The notes beneath the pieces are model-generated. The model worked only from the letters and a program-made list of their open reading frames with translations, searched no databases and had not been told where the DNA came from. A DNA stretch of 50,253 nucleotides, taken from assembly GCA_023228865.1 (NCBI GenBank), contig JALOAH010000017.1:1-50253 (forward strand), read 5' to 3'. Made by a program: the position numbers and the translations under genes. Positions 33,951-42,513 of the stretch are shown here, in pieces; within the stretch, counting starts at the first letter, position 1, and each line of letters begins with the position of its first letter. This stretch comes from Porticoccaceae bacterium (GTDB lineage Bacteria > Pseudomonadota > Gammaproteobacteria > Pseudomonadales > Porticoccaceae).

Positions 33951-33997
33951 GGGGCATGCCTTTGCCCTGCTGGGGGAGATGCATGCCCCGTTTTTTT
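33951..33997 (+). terminator. Terminator / alternative twin-hairpin leader of the helicase gene (copy 5)
   Basis: A 9-bp stem GGGGCATGC/GCATGCCCC (33951-33959 with 33981-33989) is followed by GTTTTTTT, a good intrinsic terminator. The same bases can form the twin-hairpin architecture GGGC/GCCC (33952-33967) plus GGGG/CCCC (33972-33989), which removes the terminator. The helicase ribosome binding site GGAG lies only 3 nt after the T run. Confidence 0.65.
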
Positions 33998-34010
33998 ATG
34001 GAGCATCATC

Positions 34011-36296
34011 ATGTCCCTCAATACTTTTACTGGTAACACTGCTGATAACACCTGTTCTGAATCCGTCGGCCAATGCGACTTGCTCGAACAAGATTCTTCC
34101 TCCCTCGACATCAGTCTGCCGGACTTTGTGTCCGAATTCGGTGACGAACTACTGGATTCACTCAACCGCGCCAATCCCCCGGTGTATACCGGGCAGGCAC
34201 GGGCATACCATGAAACCATTCTTGGCGGCCTGAAGCGGCAACTGTTTCCCGCCCAGGCCGACGTGGTTCATGCCGTCACCGAGTTGCTGATCAATCGTGG
34301 TGAACGGGCCGCCATCGTCAATGGCGAAATGGGCTGTGGCAAGACGACCGTTGGCATTGCCACGGCCGCCGTCCTCAATGCCGAAGGCTACCGCCGCACC
34401 CTGGTGCTCTCACCTCCCCACCTGGTCTACAAGTGGCGACGGGAAATCCAGGAGACGGTCGCCGACGCCAAGGTCTGGGTTCTCAACGGCCCGGACACTC
34501 TGGTCAAACTTCTCAAGCTGCGCGAGCGGTTGGGCGTGCCCTCCCAGGGACTGGAATTCTTTGTCCTGGGCCGTGTGCGCATGCGTTTTCACTGGAAGCC
34601 GGTGTTTGTACGACGGCGTACCCGCCATGGCGACGTGGGGACCTGTCCAAATTGTGGTCAGGTCATCACCGATCTGGACGGCGAGCCCATCAATCCAGTT
34701 GAGCTGGAGGCGGAGGACTCCCGTCGTAGCTGTGGCCACTGTGCCTCGGCGCTGTGGACCCTGATGCGGCCCCGGCGCCTGTCGGTCAATGACCAGTCTC
34801 AGGCTGTGCTGAAGGCATTGAAACGTATTCCCACCATCGGCGAGGTTACTGCCCAGAAGCTGATGAAAACCTTTGGGGAATCGTTCCTAGCCTCCATGCT
34901 GGGCGACAATCTGTACGAGTTCATCAACCTGATGGACAGTGACGGTGAACTGGTATTCTCCGATCGCCAGGCCCAGCGCATGGAACGCGCCATGGCCAAC
35001 ATGGAGTTCGGCTTTGGTGAAGGGGGCTATCAACCCTCGGAATTCGTCAAACGCTACCTGCCGCAGGGCACGTTCGACCTGCTCATCGCCGACGAGGCGC
35101 ACGAGTACAAGAACGCTGGCTCCGCACAGGGGCAGGCCATGGGCGTACTGGCGGCCAAGGCGCGCAAGACGCTATTGCTCACCGGCACCCTGATGGGCGG
35201 CTACGGAGACGATATCTTTTATCTGCTGTTCCGCGCCTTGCCCGGACGAATGATCGAAGACGGCTACCGGCCCGGTAAACAAGGTAGTCTGACGCCCGCG
35301 GCGATGGCGTTTATGCGCGATCACGGTGTGCTTAAGGATATTTATTCCGAGAGCAACGGCTCAGCCCACAAGACCGCCAAGGGCAGCAAAATCACGGTGC
35401 GAACCGTGAAAGCCCCCGGATTTGGTCCCAAGGGTGTGTTGCGCTGTGTACTGCCGTTCACGGTATTCCTCAAGTTGAAGGACATTGGTGGCAATGTGCT
35501 GCCGCCCTATGACGAGGAATTTCGCGAGGTAGCTATGGATAGTGAGCAAGCGCAGGCCTACTCCCGCCTGGCGGGGCAATTGACCGCTGAGTTGAAGCAG
35601 GCCCTGGCGCGCCGCGACACGACGCTGCTGGGCGTGGTACTCAATGTTCTCCTGGCTTGGCCAGACACCTGCTTTCGGGCAGAGACGGTCAAACATCCTC
35701 GCACCCGTGACTTGCTGGCGTTTACGCCGTCATTGTTCACTGATCTGGACGTCATGCCCAAGGAACAGGAGCTGAGTGACATCTGCCGGGAGGAGAAAGC
35801 TGCCGATCGCAAGGTGCTGGTCTACAGCGTCTATACCGGGACACGGGACACCACGTCTCGGCTGAAGGTGCTGCTGGAGCAGGAAGGCTTCAAGGTGGCG
35901 GTACTGCGCGCCAGCGTGGATGCCTCCCGCCGGGAAGACTGGATCGTCGACAAGCTCGACCGCGGTATCGATGTGCTCATCACCAACCCGGAACTGGTCA
36001 AGACCGGGCTGGATCTGCTGGAGTTTCCGACGATTGTGTTCATGCAATCCGGGTACAACGTCTACAGTCTGCAGCAGGCCTCCCGGCGTTCCTGGCGCAT
36101 CGGCCAGAAGCAACCGGTCAAAGTGATCTACCTCGGCTACGCGGCCACCTCGCAGATGACCTGCCTGGGGCTGATGGCGAAAAAAATCGCCGTTTCCCAA
36201 AGCACCTCTGGCGATGTGCCGGAATCCGGGCTTGATGCCCTTAATCAGGACGGTGATTCGGTGGAAGTGGCTTTGGCTAGGCAGTTGGTAAACTGA
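34011..36296 (+). CDS. SNF2-like DEAH helicase of the ICE
   Basis: This 761-residue superfamily II ATPase has Walker A GEMGCGKTT (105-113), LVLSPPHLVYKWRREI (motif Ia), DEAH at 361-364 (LLIADEAHEYKN), TGTLMGG (motif III), and a C-terminal helicase half with VLVYSVYTGTRD, VLITNPELVKTGLDL and QQASRRSWRIGQKQPV, the SNF2-type motif VI. A four-cysteine zinc ribbon (C212, C215, C241, C244) is inserted between motifs Ia and II. Similar proteins are standard in PFGI-1/ICEclc elements; their role in DNA processing is not established. Confidence 0.9.
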   Translation: MSLNTFTGNTADNTCSESVGQCDLLEQDSSSLDISLPDFVSEFGDELLDSLNRANPPVYTGQARAYHETILGGLKRQLFPAQADVVHAVTELLINRGERAAIVNGEMGCGKTTVGIATAAVLNAEGYRRTLVLSPPHLVYKWRREIQETVADAKVWVLNGPDTLVKLLKLRERLGVPSQGLEFFVLGRVRMRFHWKPVFVRRRTRHGDVGTCPNCGQVITDLDGEPINPVELEAEDSRRSCGHCASALWTLMRPRRLSVNDQSQAVLKALKRIPTIGEVTAQKLMKTFGESFLASMLGDNLYEFINLMDSDGELVFSDRQAQRMERAMANMEFGFGEGGYQPSEFVKRYLPQGTFDLLIADEAHEYKNAGSAQGQAMGVLAAKARKTLLLTGTLMGGYGDDIFYLLFRALPGRMIEDGYRPGKQGSLTPAAMAFMRDHGVLKDIYSESNGSAHKTAKGSKITVRTVKAPGFGPKGVLRCVLPFTVFLKLKDIGGNVLPPYDEEFREVAMDSEQAQAYSRLAGQLTAELKQALARRDTTLLGVVLNVLLAWPDTCFRAETVKHPRTRDLLAFTPSLFTDLDVMPKEQELSDICREEKAADRKVLVYSVYTGTRDTTSRLKVLLEQEGFKVAVLRASVDASRREDWIVDKLDRGIDVLITNPELVKTGLDLLEFPTIVFMQSGYNVYSLQQASRRSWRIGQKQPVKVIYLGYAATSQMTCLGLMAKKIAVSQSTSGDVPESGLDALNQDGDSVEVALARQLVN

Positions 36297-36318
36297 GTAT
36301 TGTTTGATCTGATCTTGG

Positions 36319-36344
36319 CGGCCCCTTCGGGGGCCGTATTTATT
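36319..36344. terminator. Terminator between helicase and capP
   Basis: The stem CGGCCCC/GGGGCCG closes a TTCG tetraloop (36319-36336) and is followed by TATTTATTA. It separates the convergent helicase and capP genes. Confidence 0.75.
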
Positions 36345-36371
36345 ACAACGCAAGGTGATTTGAGGCGGGAA

Positions 36372-37283
36372 TCAGTCTAGCCAAGAACTACCGGGATTAA
36401 CGCGCTGCATGTGTTCAAAGGCATCCTCGAAAGGCTCTTCATCAATCGATGCCCCTCGATTCAAAGCGTCCCCAAAATGTAGCAACGAGAGCGTAAAATA
36501 GTATTGATCCGAAAAGAGGACGTGTTCATGACAGGACTCTTTAAGCCACTGTGGTGTGTCGTGATACTCGCTAGCCATGGAATTGCCGATATCCCGACGC
36601 CGGGCAGCCAGCGACCCTTCAGGTACAGGGATCGGTGGTCTACTCCTAGTCTTGTAATAAAGCCCTGACTTGAGAGCCGCCTTACTGGAACGAGTCCATA
36701 GAATAAAACCATCCCTGGACACAACCAGCACCGACCGCCTGGTTGTGAACTGGAGCCAGCGCAAGATCGCAGCAATCAAGGACACGTCATAGCGCGTTGC
36801 GCAAGCACCCAACACATCAAAATCCGCTCTCTCTGAGACTTGGATCTGAGTGCGAAAATCATCAAGAGGCATCAGCAGGGTCGCAGCAAAGTCGTTGGCC
36901 TGGTACTCAAGCTGGCCGTATTCAGAATCCCACCCAGCCATATCCTCGGTACTACACTGAAACCCCTCGGGATAGTGCAAACGATGAAGCAAGTAATGCC
37001 CGAACTCATGGCCAAGCGTGAAATTTATCCGTCCCGGGGACTGCGTGTTGTTGTAGATGATTCCCCATCCCCTCTTTCCAGGCGGTGCTGGCGTCAAGGC
37101 CCCTTCGAAACCAGGGAGATCCGCCCCCTTAATCATAGTCAGTGGGTCATCAGGGAATTTTTGGGCAGAGATTTCCCGCGCAACCTCGCTCACGTTAACC
37201 GGAAACCGGTCATTGCCAAACACAGTTCTCAGTACGATTGAAATCTCATTGGCAACACGCTTTGGACGGGGAGTATTCGTCAT
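36372..37283 (-). CDS. capP: ImmA/IrrE-type metallopeptidase (CapP-like)
   Basis: The 303-residue zinc peptidase has HEFGH at residues 92-96 and a downstream QLEYQANDFAATLLMP, whose Glu (about 126) is the likely third zinc ligand. The C-terminal 130 residues (SVLVVSRDGFILWTRSSKAA onward) may be the sensor part. Paired with an XRE repressor and placed divergently from a CBASS operon, it fits the CapH-CapP module, in which CapP cleaves CapH after a DNA-damage signal and so switches on CBASS. The start overlaps the capH stop as ATGA. The family match and position are seen; cleavage of CapH is inferred. Confidence 0.88.
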   Translation of the reverse strand: MTNTPRPKRVANEISIVLRTVFGNDRFPVNVSEVAREISAQKFPDDPLTMIKGADLPGFEGALTPAPPGKRGWGIIYNNTQSPGRINFTLGHEFGHYLLHRLHYPEGFQCSTEDMAGWDSEYGQLEYQANDFAATLLMPLDDFRTQIQVSERADFDVLGACATRYDVSLIAAILRWLQFTTRRSVLVVSRDGFILWTRSSKAALKSGLYYKTRSRPPIPVPEGSLAARRRDIGNSMASEYHDTPQWLKESCHEHVLFSDQYYFTLSLLHFGDALNRGASIDEEPFEDAFEHMQRVNPGSSWLD

Positions 37284-37594
37284 TCATCTTTCCAAAGATC
37301 GACCATCTGCCGGATTTTTTCTTTAACCTCTGGCGACATTTGGCGGTACTCCCGATAAAACATCCGGTCGGTGGAATCTTCCTCATTAACCTCACCGCCA
37401 ACGAAGTAATCAATGGTGACGCCCAATGCCGCTGCCAGACTGGAAAGCTTCTCTGCTGAAGGGCGGGGCGGGTTGCGGTTCTCCAGCTCCCAGACATAGC
37501 TCTTGCTACAGTTTGCTTTGTTCGCGAGCTGCTCCAATGTAAGCCCCTTCCGCTTGCGGAGCTCAAAGATCTTTTCGCCGACTGTAGATGCCAT
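37280..37594 (-). CDS. capH: XRE-family repressor (CapH-like)
   Basis: The 104-residue protein has an N-terminal XRE helix-turn-helix (GEKIFELRKRKGLTLEQLANKANC, recognition helix SKSYVWELENRN) and a C-terminal helix-rich tail (VNEEDSTDRMFYREY; PEVKEKIRQMVDLW) suited to dimerisation and cleavage. It is directly upstream of and coupled to the ImmA/IrrE peptidase, and divergent from the CBASS operon. It probably represses the promoter at 37643-37670. ATG 37594 is preceded by GGAAAGTGG. Confidence 0.88.
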   Translation of the reverse strand: MASTVGEKIFELRKRKGLTLEQLANKANCSKSYVWELENRNPPRPSAEKLSSLAAALGVTIDYFVGGEVNEEDSTDRMFYREYRQMSPEVKEKIRQMVDLWKDE

Positions 37595-37625
37595 GGTTAA
37601 CCACTTTCCAAATCAAAGTTCACAA

Positions 37626-37705
37626 CTCCGAACAATAATACCTTGACATCCGAATTTCAAGCGGCATAATAATTCCAGAGTACTGAACATTAATTATTGG
37701 AGTAT
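37626..37705. promoter_or_regulatory. Divergent CapH/CBASS control region
   Basis: A strong plus-strand sigma-70 promoter has TTGACA (37643-37648), a 16-bp spacer and CATAAT (37665-37670). It would start transcription about 135 nt before cap5. Flanking it, ACTCCGAACAATAAT (37626-37640) and, in the opposite orientation, ATTATTGGAGT (about 37695-37705) share an ACTCC...AATAAT core and could be CapH half-sites. The promoter is well supported; the operators are tentative. Confidence 0.6.
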
Positions 37706-37812
37706 CGCACACCTTCAGCTCATATAGGGCTTGAAGAGCAAAAAATACACCATATTTAGTAATATCTAAATGTGTGGAACGGCCCGTAACAACTAAGGTG
37801 AGAATACTCGCA

Positions 37813-38988
37813 GTGGCAGATCAACAAAAGCTTAAGCCCGCAAATGGGCGCTACAACACTAACGATGAAACGAAGAAGGTCGTTTGGATCCAAGCTGCCG
37901 GTCACTGCGAACTCTGTGGTAGTGATCTGATGTACGACTACCGCACAGGCCAGCCCATGAAATGGGGGGAGGTTGCCCATATCCTGCCGGCCAGCCCCAA
38001 AGGCCCCCGGGCACAGGCGGAGCATGATGACGCAAAAGCGCAGGCGCTCACAAACGACTCCGCCAACCTCATGCTCCTATGTCCCAGCTGTCACGACAAA
38101 ATTGATCGTGATGCAGACGGGTACCCGGAGAGCGACTTGAGCGGCCTACACCAAGCGTACTTGGAACGCATTCGGCTCGCGGCTACGGCGCCAGATGGCG
38201 GCCGGGCGATTCCTGTAATTGTGCAGAGCCAGCACTTTGAGACGATCAATGAAATTCCCGTTCGCGATTTGTTGGTTGCAATGTCTTCTGAAGGGCTAAC
38301 AGCTTTCGATCACGGCATCAAAATCACTTTTCCCTCACCCGGACCTCGCGGTAGGGATGAAGCCTACTGGCAGAATATCAAGGACAATATCCACCATAAC
38401 CTGGAGCAGCAATTAAGACGCCGTGGAGGCACCTATGGCGATGCGCCTGCGCTAGCTGTGGTGGGCCTAGCCGACATTCCGGCACTAATGTTACTGGGAC
38501 AGGCCATAGGAGACCGCTCCAAACGTCTGCTCTTTTCCTTTAACCGCGAGCATCACCTGCGCTGGCCCGATCTGTCCGCTGAGCCACCAAAGTTTCTGTT
38601 CACTCCTCCGCCAGATGGCGATGGCCCACTAGCACTAGTGCTATCCATCTCCGCGCTGGTCCCGCATCGCGATGTGGAAGAGGCTTTACCCGGTACACGT
38701 ATCGCTGAACTGAGCATTCCTGAACCCAGCTATATGATGGTCCAGAACCGTCGTGTTATTCACGCATTCCGCGACGCTCTCCAAATCCGCTTGAGCCAAC
38801 TCGAAGCCATGACTGCGAGCACGATCCATGTGTTCGCAGCAATCCCAGCCGCACTAGCAGTTGAGTTTGGCGCCTTGCTCACCACCCAACACCAGCATCC
38901 GTACCTAATCTTTGACCGGGATAAGGACAACCAAAACCAGTTCAAGCCAACACTACATTTGGGCCCCCAGGCCCAGGAGGCCTCATAA
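37813..38988 (+). CDS. cap5: CBASS effector Cap5 (HNH-SAVED nuclease)
   Basis: The protein has an HNH nuclease domain (residues 28-100: C32/C35, AHILPA with H56, NLMLLCPSCHDKID with C90, C93, H94) and a C-terminal SAVED domain (about 150-391, with LAVVGLADIPALMLLGQAIG and LVLSISALVPHRDVEEALPG). SAVED binds the cyclic nucleotide, and HNH then cuts DNA, killing the infected cell. The likely GTG start at 37813 gives 391 residues, and AAGGTGAG lies 10 nt upstream. A GTG at 37774 would add 13 residues. It is the first gene of the operon and overlaps the CD-NTase start by 1 nt. Confidence 0.93.
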   Translation: MADQQKLKPANGRYNTNDETKKVVWIQAAGHCELCGSDLMYDYRTGQPMKWGEVAHILPASPKGPRAQAEHDDAKAQALTNDSANLMLLCPSCHDKIDRDADGYPESDLSGLHQAYLERIRLAATAPDGGRAIPVIVQSQHFETINEIPVRDLLVAMSSEGLTAFDHGIKITFPSPGPRGRDEAYWQNIKDNIHHNLEQQLRRRGGTYGDAPALAVVGLADIPALMLLGQAIGDRSKRLLFSFNREHHLRWPDLSAEPPKFLFTPPPDGDGPLALVLSISALVPHRDVEEALPGTRIAELSIPEPSYMMVQNRRVIHAFRDALQIRLSQLEAMTASTIHVFAAIPAALAVEFGALLTTQHQHPYLIFDRDKDNQNQFKPTLHLGPQAQEAS

Positions 38989-40238
38989 TGTCTATGATCA
39001 TTGAGCAAACCAAGCGTGACAGCTGGGAACATTTCCTGCTTCGTGCAGCAAGAGAGATCTCGTTGTCGGAACCCTTGTACGACAAAATCAATGATCGTTA
39101 CTCCCAACTAGAGAAAATCCTCTCCACCTCCGATAACCCACTGCTGGCTGGCGCACATATTTTTGTCCAGGGATCCATGAGGTTGAAGACCACTATCAAG
39201 CCCGTCTCCGGTGCACCAGCGGAAATGGATACAATCGACGCAGATGCCATTGTCTGGCTACCTCATGCGCAAGGGGCTGAAGCCCATGAAGTTCTTGAAG
39301 CAGTTGAGCAACGCTTCACTGAAGGCAGCCGCGTTCAGGAAGAGATTAAACCTTTACGTCGCGGGATACGGATTGTTTACGCCGACGAGAACCCTGGTTT
39401 TCATATTGATGTCACTCCTGCCCGTGCGATTAATGGCAACGCGAAAGAAAAGGGTGAGGGAAAACTGGAGGTGCCGGATCGAGAGATGGGTTGGAAGGCA
39501 AGCAGTCCAATCCCCTACTCTAACTGGTTAGAAATTGCCTCTACCCAACAAATTACCTTGGAAAGCCTGGCGATAGCAAAAAGTCAACACACTTTTGATG
39601 AAGCAACGCAGGATCCCTTGCCTGACTATCAGGACTACCTCGATCAGGATCCGCTTCGCGCAGCGATAAAGTTACTGAAGCGGCATCGGGATGAATGGGC
39701 CATCCGAACTAAGAATGAGGATTATCGCCCCATTTCCGCCGTTATCACGACTTTGGCCACCCATGCCTATCTTGATGTGGTTGAAGAGTCAAGGTTAACG
39801 CCACTACAACCATTGGATGCAATTCTGGAAATCGTTCGCCGGATGCCACAACATATCCGTTTTGAGGGTAATAGAAGTTTCATCTATAACCCCAAAGACA
39901 ACGGCGAGAACTTCGCCGAGAAGTGGAATAAGCCGCTTAAGGGGCAACGATATAGCCAGGCTTTCCAAGAATGGCACTTGAGTGCTAGAGAGTCGGTATC
40001 TCTGGGGCTGGAGAATTTCGAATCTGCAGAGTCCTTTGCCAAGGCAGTGAAAGAGAACTTCGGTATGGGCGGAACATTTATTTCTGATGTCAATAACGAA
40101 ATTCCAGCAAACTGGTCTATGCCGGGCCGACCTGCAGGGACCACCCGAAACTCACTGGCAATGGGGTCACTCTTTGGAGGGTTAGTTGCCGGGGCGACCT
40201 CTCAGGAAGACATTAAACCCGTTGAACGCCTTGGCTGA
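38988..40238 (+). CDS. CBASS CD-NTase (cyclic oligonucleotide synthase)
   Basis: This 416-residue nucleotidyltransferase has the GS motif HIFVQGSMRLKTTIKP (G62-S63), the catalytic pair IDADAIVWL (D84, D86), and the third acid in GFHIDVTP (D141). An OAS-like helical half follows (LRAAIKLLKRHRDEW). It makes the second messenger that activates Cap5. For HNH-SAVED partners, 3',2'-cGAMP has been reported, but the product here cannot be read. The protein ends in ...VERLG, a C-terminal glycine as needed for conjugation by Cap2. The clade is not assigned. It is coupled to cap5 (TAATG) and overlaps cap2. Confidence 0.93.
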   Translation: MSMIIEQTKRDSWEHFLLRAAREISLSEPLYDKINDRYSQLEKILSTSDNPLLAGAHIFVQGSMRLKTTIKPVSGAPAEMDTIDADAIVWLPHAQGAEAHEVLEAVEQRFTEGSRVQEEIKPLRRGIRIVYADENPGFHIDVTPARAINGNAKEKGEGKLEVPDREMGWKASSPIPYSNWLEIASTQQITLESLAIAKSQHTFDEATQDPLPDYQDYLDQDPLRAAIKLLKRHRDEWAIRTKNEDYRPISAVITTLATHAYLDVVEESRLTPLQPLDAILEIVRRMPQHIRFEGNRSFIYNPKDNGENFAEKWNKPLKGQRYSQAFQEWHLSARESVSLGLENFESAESFAKAVKENFGMGGTFISDVNNEIPANWSMPGRPAGTTRNSLAMGSLFGGLVAGATSQEDIKPVERLG

Positions 40239-42006
40239 GCACCTCGAGCACCCCGTTAAAAGGGGTATCACAGCACTCCGTGACTTTCTTGGCGAAGACA
40301 ATGCAAGCGCATTGCTTCGGTCCGCCCCTCTGAAATCTGGCGAGGCAGCCAGCTTCTACTATCCGCTGCCAACTGATTACACTGGAGAACAGCGACAACT
40401 GCGTATCAGCTTTCCATCTAACTTTCCTCAGGGGGAGCTTAAACTCGTTGTCGAGCCATCTCCTTGGCTAATTTGGCCCCATGCCATGGAATCAGGACTC
40501 TGCCTACATGGTTTTCGGGAGCGCCCCATCACGGGCACACCCGAGCTTATAGTAGAAGACAGTATGTCTCGCCTGAGAAAAATTATAGCCTTGTCCGTGG
40601 AGGGTTCATGCAAAGCTCGGCGTGACATCGAGTTTCAGAATGAAGTCACCTCTTACTGGTTCAGGCAGCACGGCCCATCTGTACAGAACCTGCTCCTGCT
40701 GGACCGACCCCACAGTGCGTCAAAACTATTCGCCCTCAGTGCTCCGAACCAAATGTTACCTTCAGGCCAAGAGACGGTTTGGATGGCAACCAATACGTCC
40801 GTACTCAAGAAACACTTCAAACGTATGATGGGACGATCAGTAACAATTCGAGCGGCGGAAACCCCCAGCTTCTATGCCAAGTTGCAGAGCTACCCGGACA
40901 TCCGCACTCCTGCGCCAGAGGATTTGCTACCATGGTTCACACCGCACTTGAAGAAAGGCGACTCTGGCCAACTATTCTCATGGTTTCGTGAGACAAGTTC
41001 ATTAACCTCCCGATGGATTGCCTTGGAGCTTCCAGGGGATACACGCGCTCCGATCTACTGTCTCAACATTCGCTCTTCTAACTCGCAAACCAACCGGGGC
41101 GCAACCTTCAACTTGCGCACTGCGCGCCGACGGCCTGCCAAGGCTGCTAATAAAGCCCCCACGCTCATCCGCTCGGCTAATCTGGATGTGCTTGATCGGA
41201 ACGAAATTTTATCCCGCGACCTCAGCGGCATTGCCGCTAGTCTTGAAGGTTCTCGCGTCGTTTGCATCGGCGTCGGATCGCTTGGTAGTTCAGTGGCCAT
41301 GCAGCTAGCTCGTTCCGGCGTCGGCCACCTGACTCTTATCGATTACGAGACATTGGTTTCAGCCAACCTTGGCAGACACGTTCTAGGAATAGATGACTTG
41401 GGAAAGGCAAAGGCCGTAGCACTCCGGGACAAACTTTTAAAAGATTTACCAACCATCGAAGTCACCGCCTATGCCACCTTCGCCGAGGTTGTATTGCAAC
41501 AGATGCCCGAAGTATTCGAGAAAGCAGATCTGGTTGTAATCACCACCGCTGAATGGGAATCAGAATCCTCTTTTTGGAAAGCTAAATCAGACAACGCTTC
41601 CTGGGGATTGATTCAGGCTTGGAGCGAGCCGTACACCCAGATTGGGCATGCCCTCTTGGCTCCGGCTGGAGCATTTGATGCTAGACACCTGTTCAGCGAA
41701 AGTGGTGACTTCAAGCACAAGTTCACTGAGTGGCCGGAAGGGGGTGTGGTCTCACTCCCCGCTTGTGGTGAAAGCTTTATTCCTGGTGGCTCCCTGGGAA
41801 TGACAAATATCGCTTCCATGGTATCGCAGACTGTTTTGCGTACCTTGAGCCGAAAAAGCGAGGGAACGACCTGGATCAGCAGTATTAACAGGCCCCATGA
41901 CATTGCAAGCCTTGGAGGAAACTACCTTGGGCCTGAACTGCCAGAAGGAATGCAACAGGCTTTGCTGGAGCGCGGATGGCCGAAGAGAGCGGACGGAACC
42001 GAATGA
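40222..42006 (+). CDS. cap2: CBASS Cap2 (E2-E1 ubiquitin-transfer-like fusion)
   Basis: Cap2 joins an N-terminal E2-like domain to a C-terminal E1/ThiF adenylation domain. In the E2 part, MESGLCLHGF holds the probable transfer cysteine (C94). In the E1 part, VVCIGVGSLGSSVAMQLARS binds ATP, LIDYETLVSANLGRH is the following conserved block, and SLPACGESF holds the probable E1 cysteine. In type II CBASS, Cap2 attaches the CD-NTase C-terminus to a target and raises its activity. The start is uncertain: TTG 40222 is the best in the overlap with the CD-NTase gene, with AGGAAG 14 nt upstream; TTG 40186 or 40231 are alternatives. The length of 594 is usual. Confidence 0.92.
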   Translation: MNALAEHLEHPVKRGITALRDFLGEDNASALLRSAPLKSGEAASFYYPLPTDYTGEQRQLRISFPSNFPQGELKLVVEPSPWLIWPHAMESGLCLHGFRERPITGTPELIVEDSMSRLRKIIALSVEGSCKARRDIEFQNEVTSYWFRQHGPSVQNLLLLDRPHSASKLFALSAPNQMLPSGQETVWMATNTSVLKKHFKRMMGRSVTIRAAETPSFYAKLQSYPDIRTPAPEDLLPWFTPHLKKGDSGQLFSWFRETSSLTSRWIALELPGDTRAPIYCLNIRSSNSQTNRGATFNLRTARRRPAKAANKAPTLIRSANLDVLDRNEILSRDLSGIAASLEGSRVVCIGVGSLGSSVAMQLARSGVGHLTLIDYETLVSANLGRHVLGIDDLGKAKAVALRDKLLKDLPTIEVTAYATFAEVVLQQMPEVFEKADLVVITTAEWESESSFWKAKSDNASWGLIQAWSEPYTQIGHALLAPAGAFDARHLFSESGDFKHKFTEWPEGGVVSLPACGESFIPGGSLGMTNIASMVSQTVLRTLSRKSEGTTWISSINRPHDIASLGGNYLGPELPEGMQQALLERGWPKRADGTE

Positions 42007-42485
42007 CGGATATCGCTTGGCGGTGGCGTTGGCCTGGGGTGGACCATGAACTCCTGGTATCCCAGTCAGTCGCCGATGTATTAAGTAACCATCGGCAAAA
42101 AGGAGGTGCAACGGAATGTGGGGGACAATTGTTCGTAGATCCCAACGGTCGGTCAGGATTACTGCTTACTTTGGCTACTCCTCCTCACAACGCCGACCGT
42201 GCAGGTAGAACCTGGCTGGAACTGGACGCGGAGCGTTGCCGACAAGAGGTATCGAACGCCAATATCCTTGGGCTACGCCTCGTAGGATATTGGCATACAC
42301 ATCCCCAAACTGTTCCCGCTATTTCACCTATCGACGCAGGAAGTTTCTTCAGGTTTACCTCACACCATACTCAGGAATTGCCTCATCCGATAGCCATCAT
42401 TGTTGGTAAATCCAAAAAGCCCGATGGAATCAAGGTATGGTCCTTCAGGAGTGGCCACTATGTCGAGGCAATGCGAACCAAATGA
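42003..42485 (+). CDS. cap3: CBASS Cap3 (JAMM/JAB isopeptidase)
   Basis: The 160-residue protein is a JAMM metalloprotease. The catalytic glutamate lies in ATECGGQLF (E38), and the zinc motif is GYWHTHPQTVPAISPID (H98, H100, S108, D111). Cap3 removes the CD-NTase from conjugates and so opposes Cap2. ATG 42003 overlaps the cap2 stop as ATGA. An in-frame ATG at 41976 has GGAG 5 nt upstream and would add nine residues (MAEESGRNR), so the start is not settled. It is the last gene of the CBASS operon. Confidence 0.93.
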   Translation: MTDIAWRWRWPGVDHELLVSQSVADVLSNHRQKGGATECGGQLFVDPNGRSGLLLTLATPPHNADRAGRTWLELDAERCRQEVSNANILGLRLVGYWHTHPQTVPAISPIDAGSFFRFTSHHTQELPHPIAIIVGKSKKPDGIKVWSFRSGHYVEAMRTK

Positions 42486-42513
42486 GCACCTACTCACAGT
42501 GGCTGCCCGCTGC

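Noticed and set aside
36372..37594. XRE/ImmA pair as an independent toxin-antitoxin or phage regulator module
   Set aside because: Possible in isolation, but the divergent placement directly at the CBASS promoter fits CapH-CapP better.
40222..42485. ThiF/MoeB plus JAB pair as part of cofactor biosynthesis
   Set aside because: The N-terminal E2-like domain, the CD-NTase and HNH-SAVED neighbours and the tight gene overlaps identify Cap2-Cap3 of type II CBASS instead.
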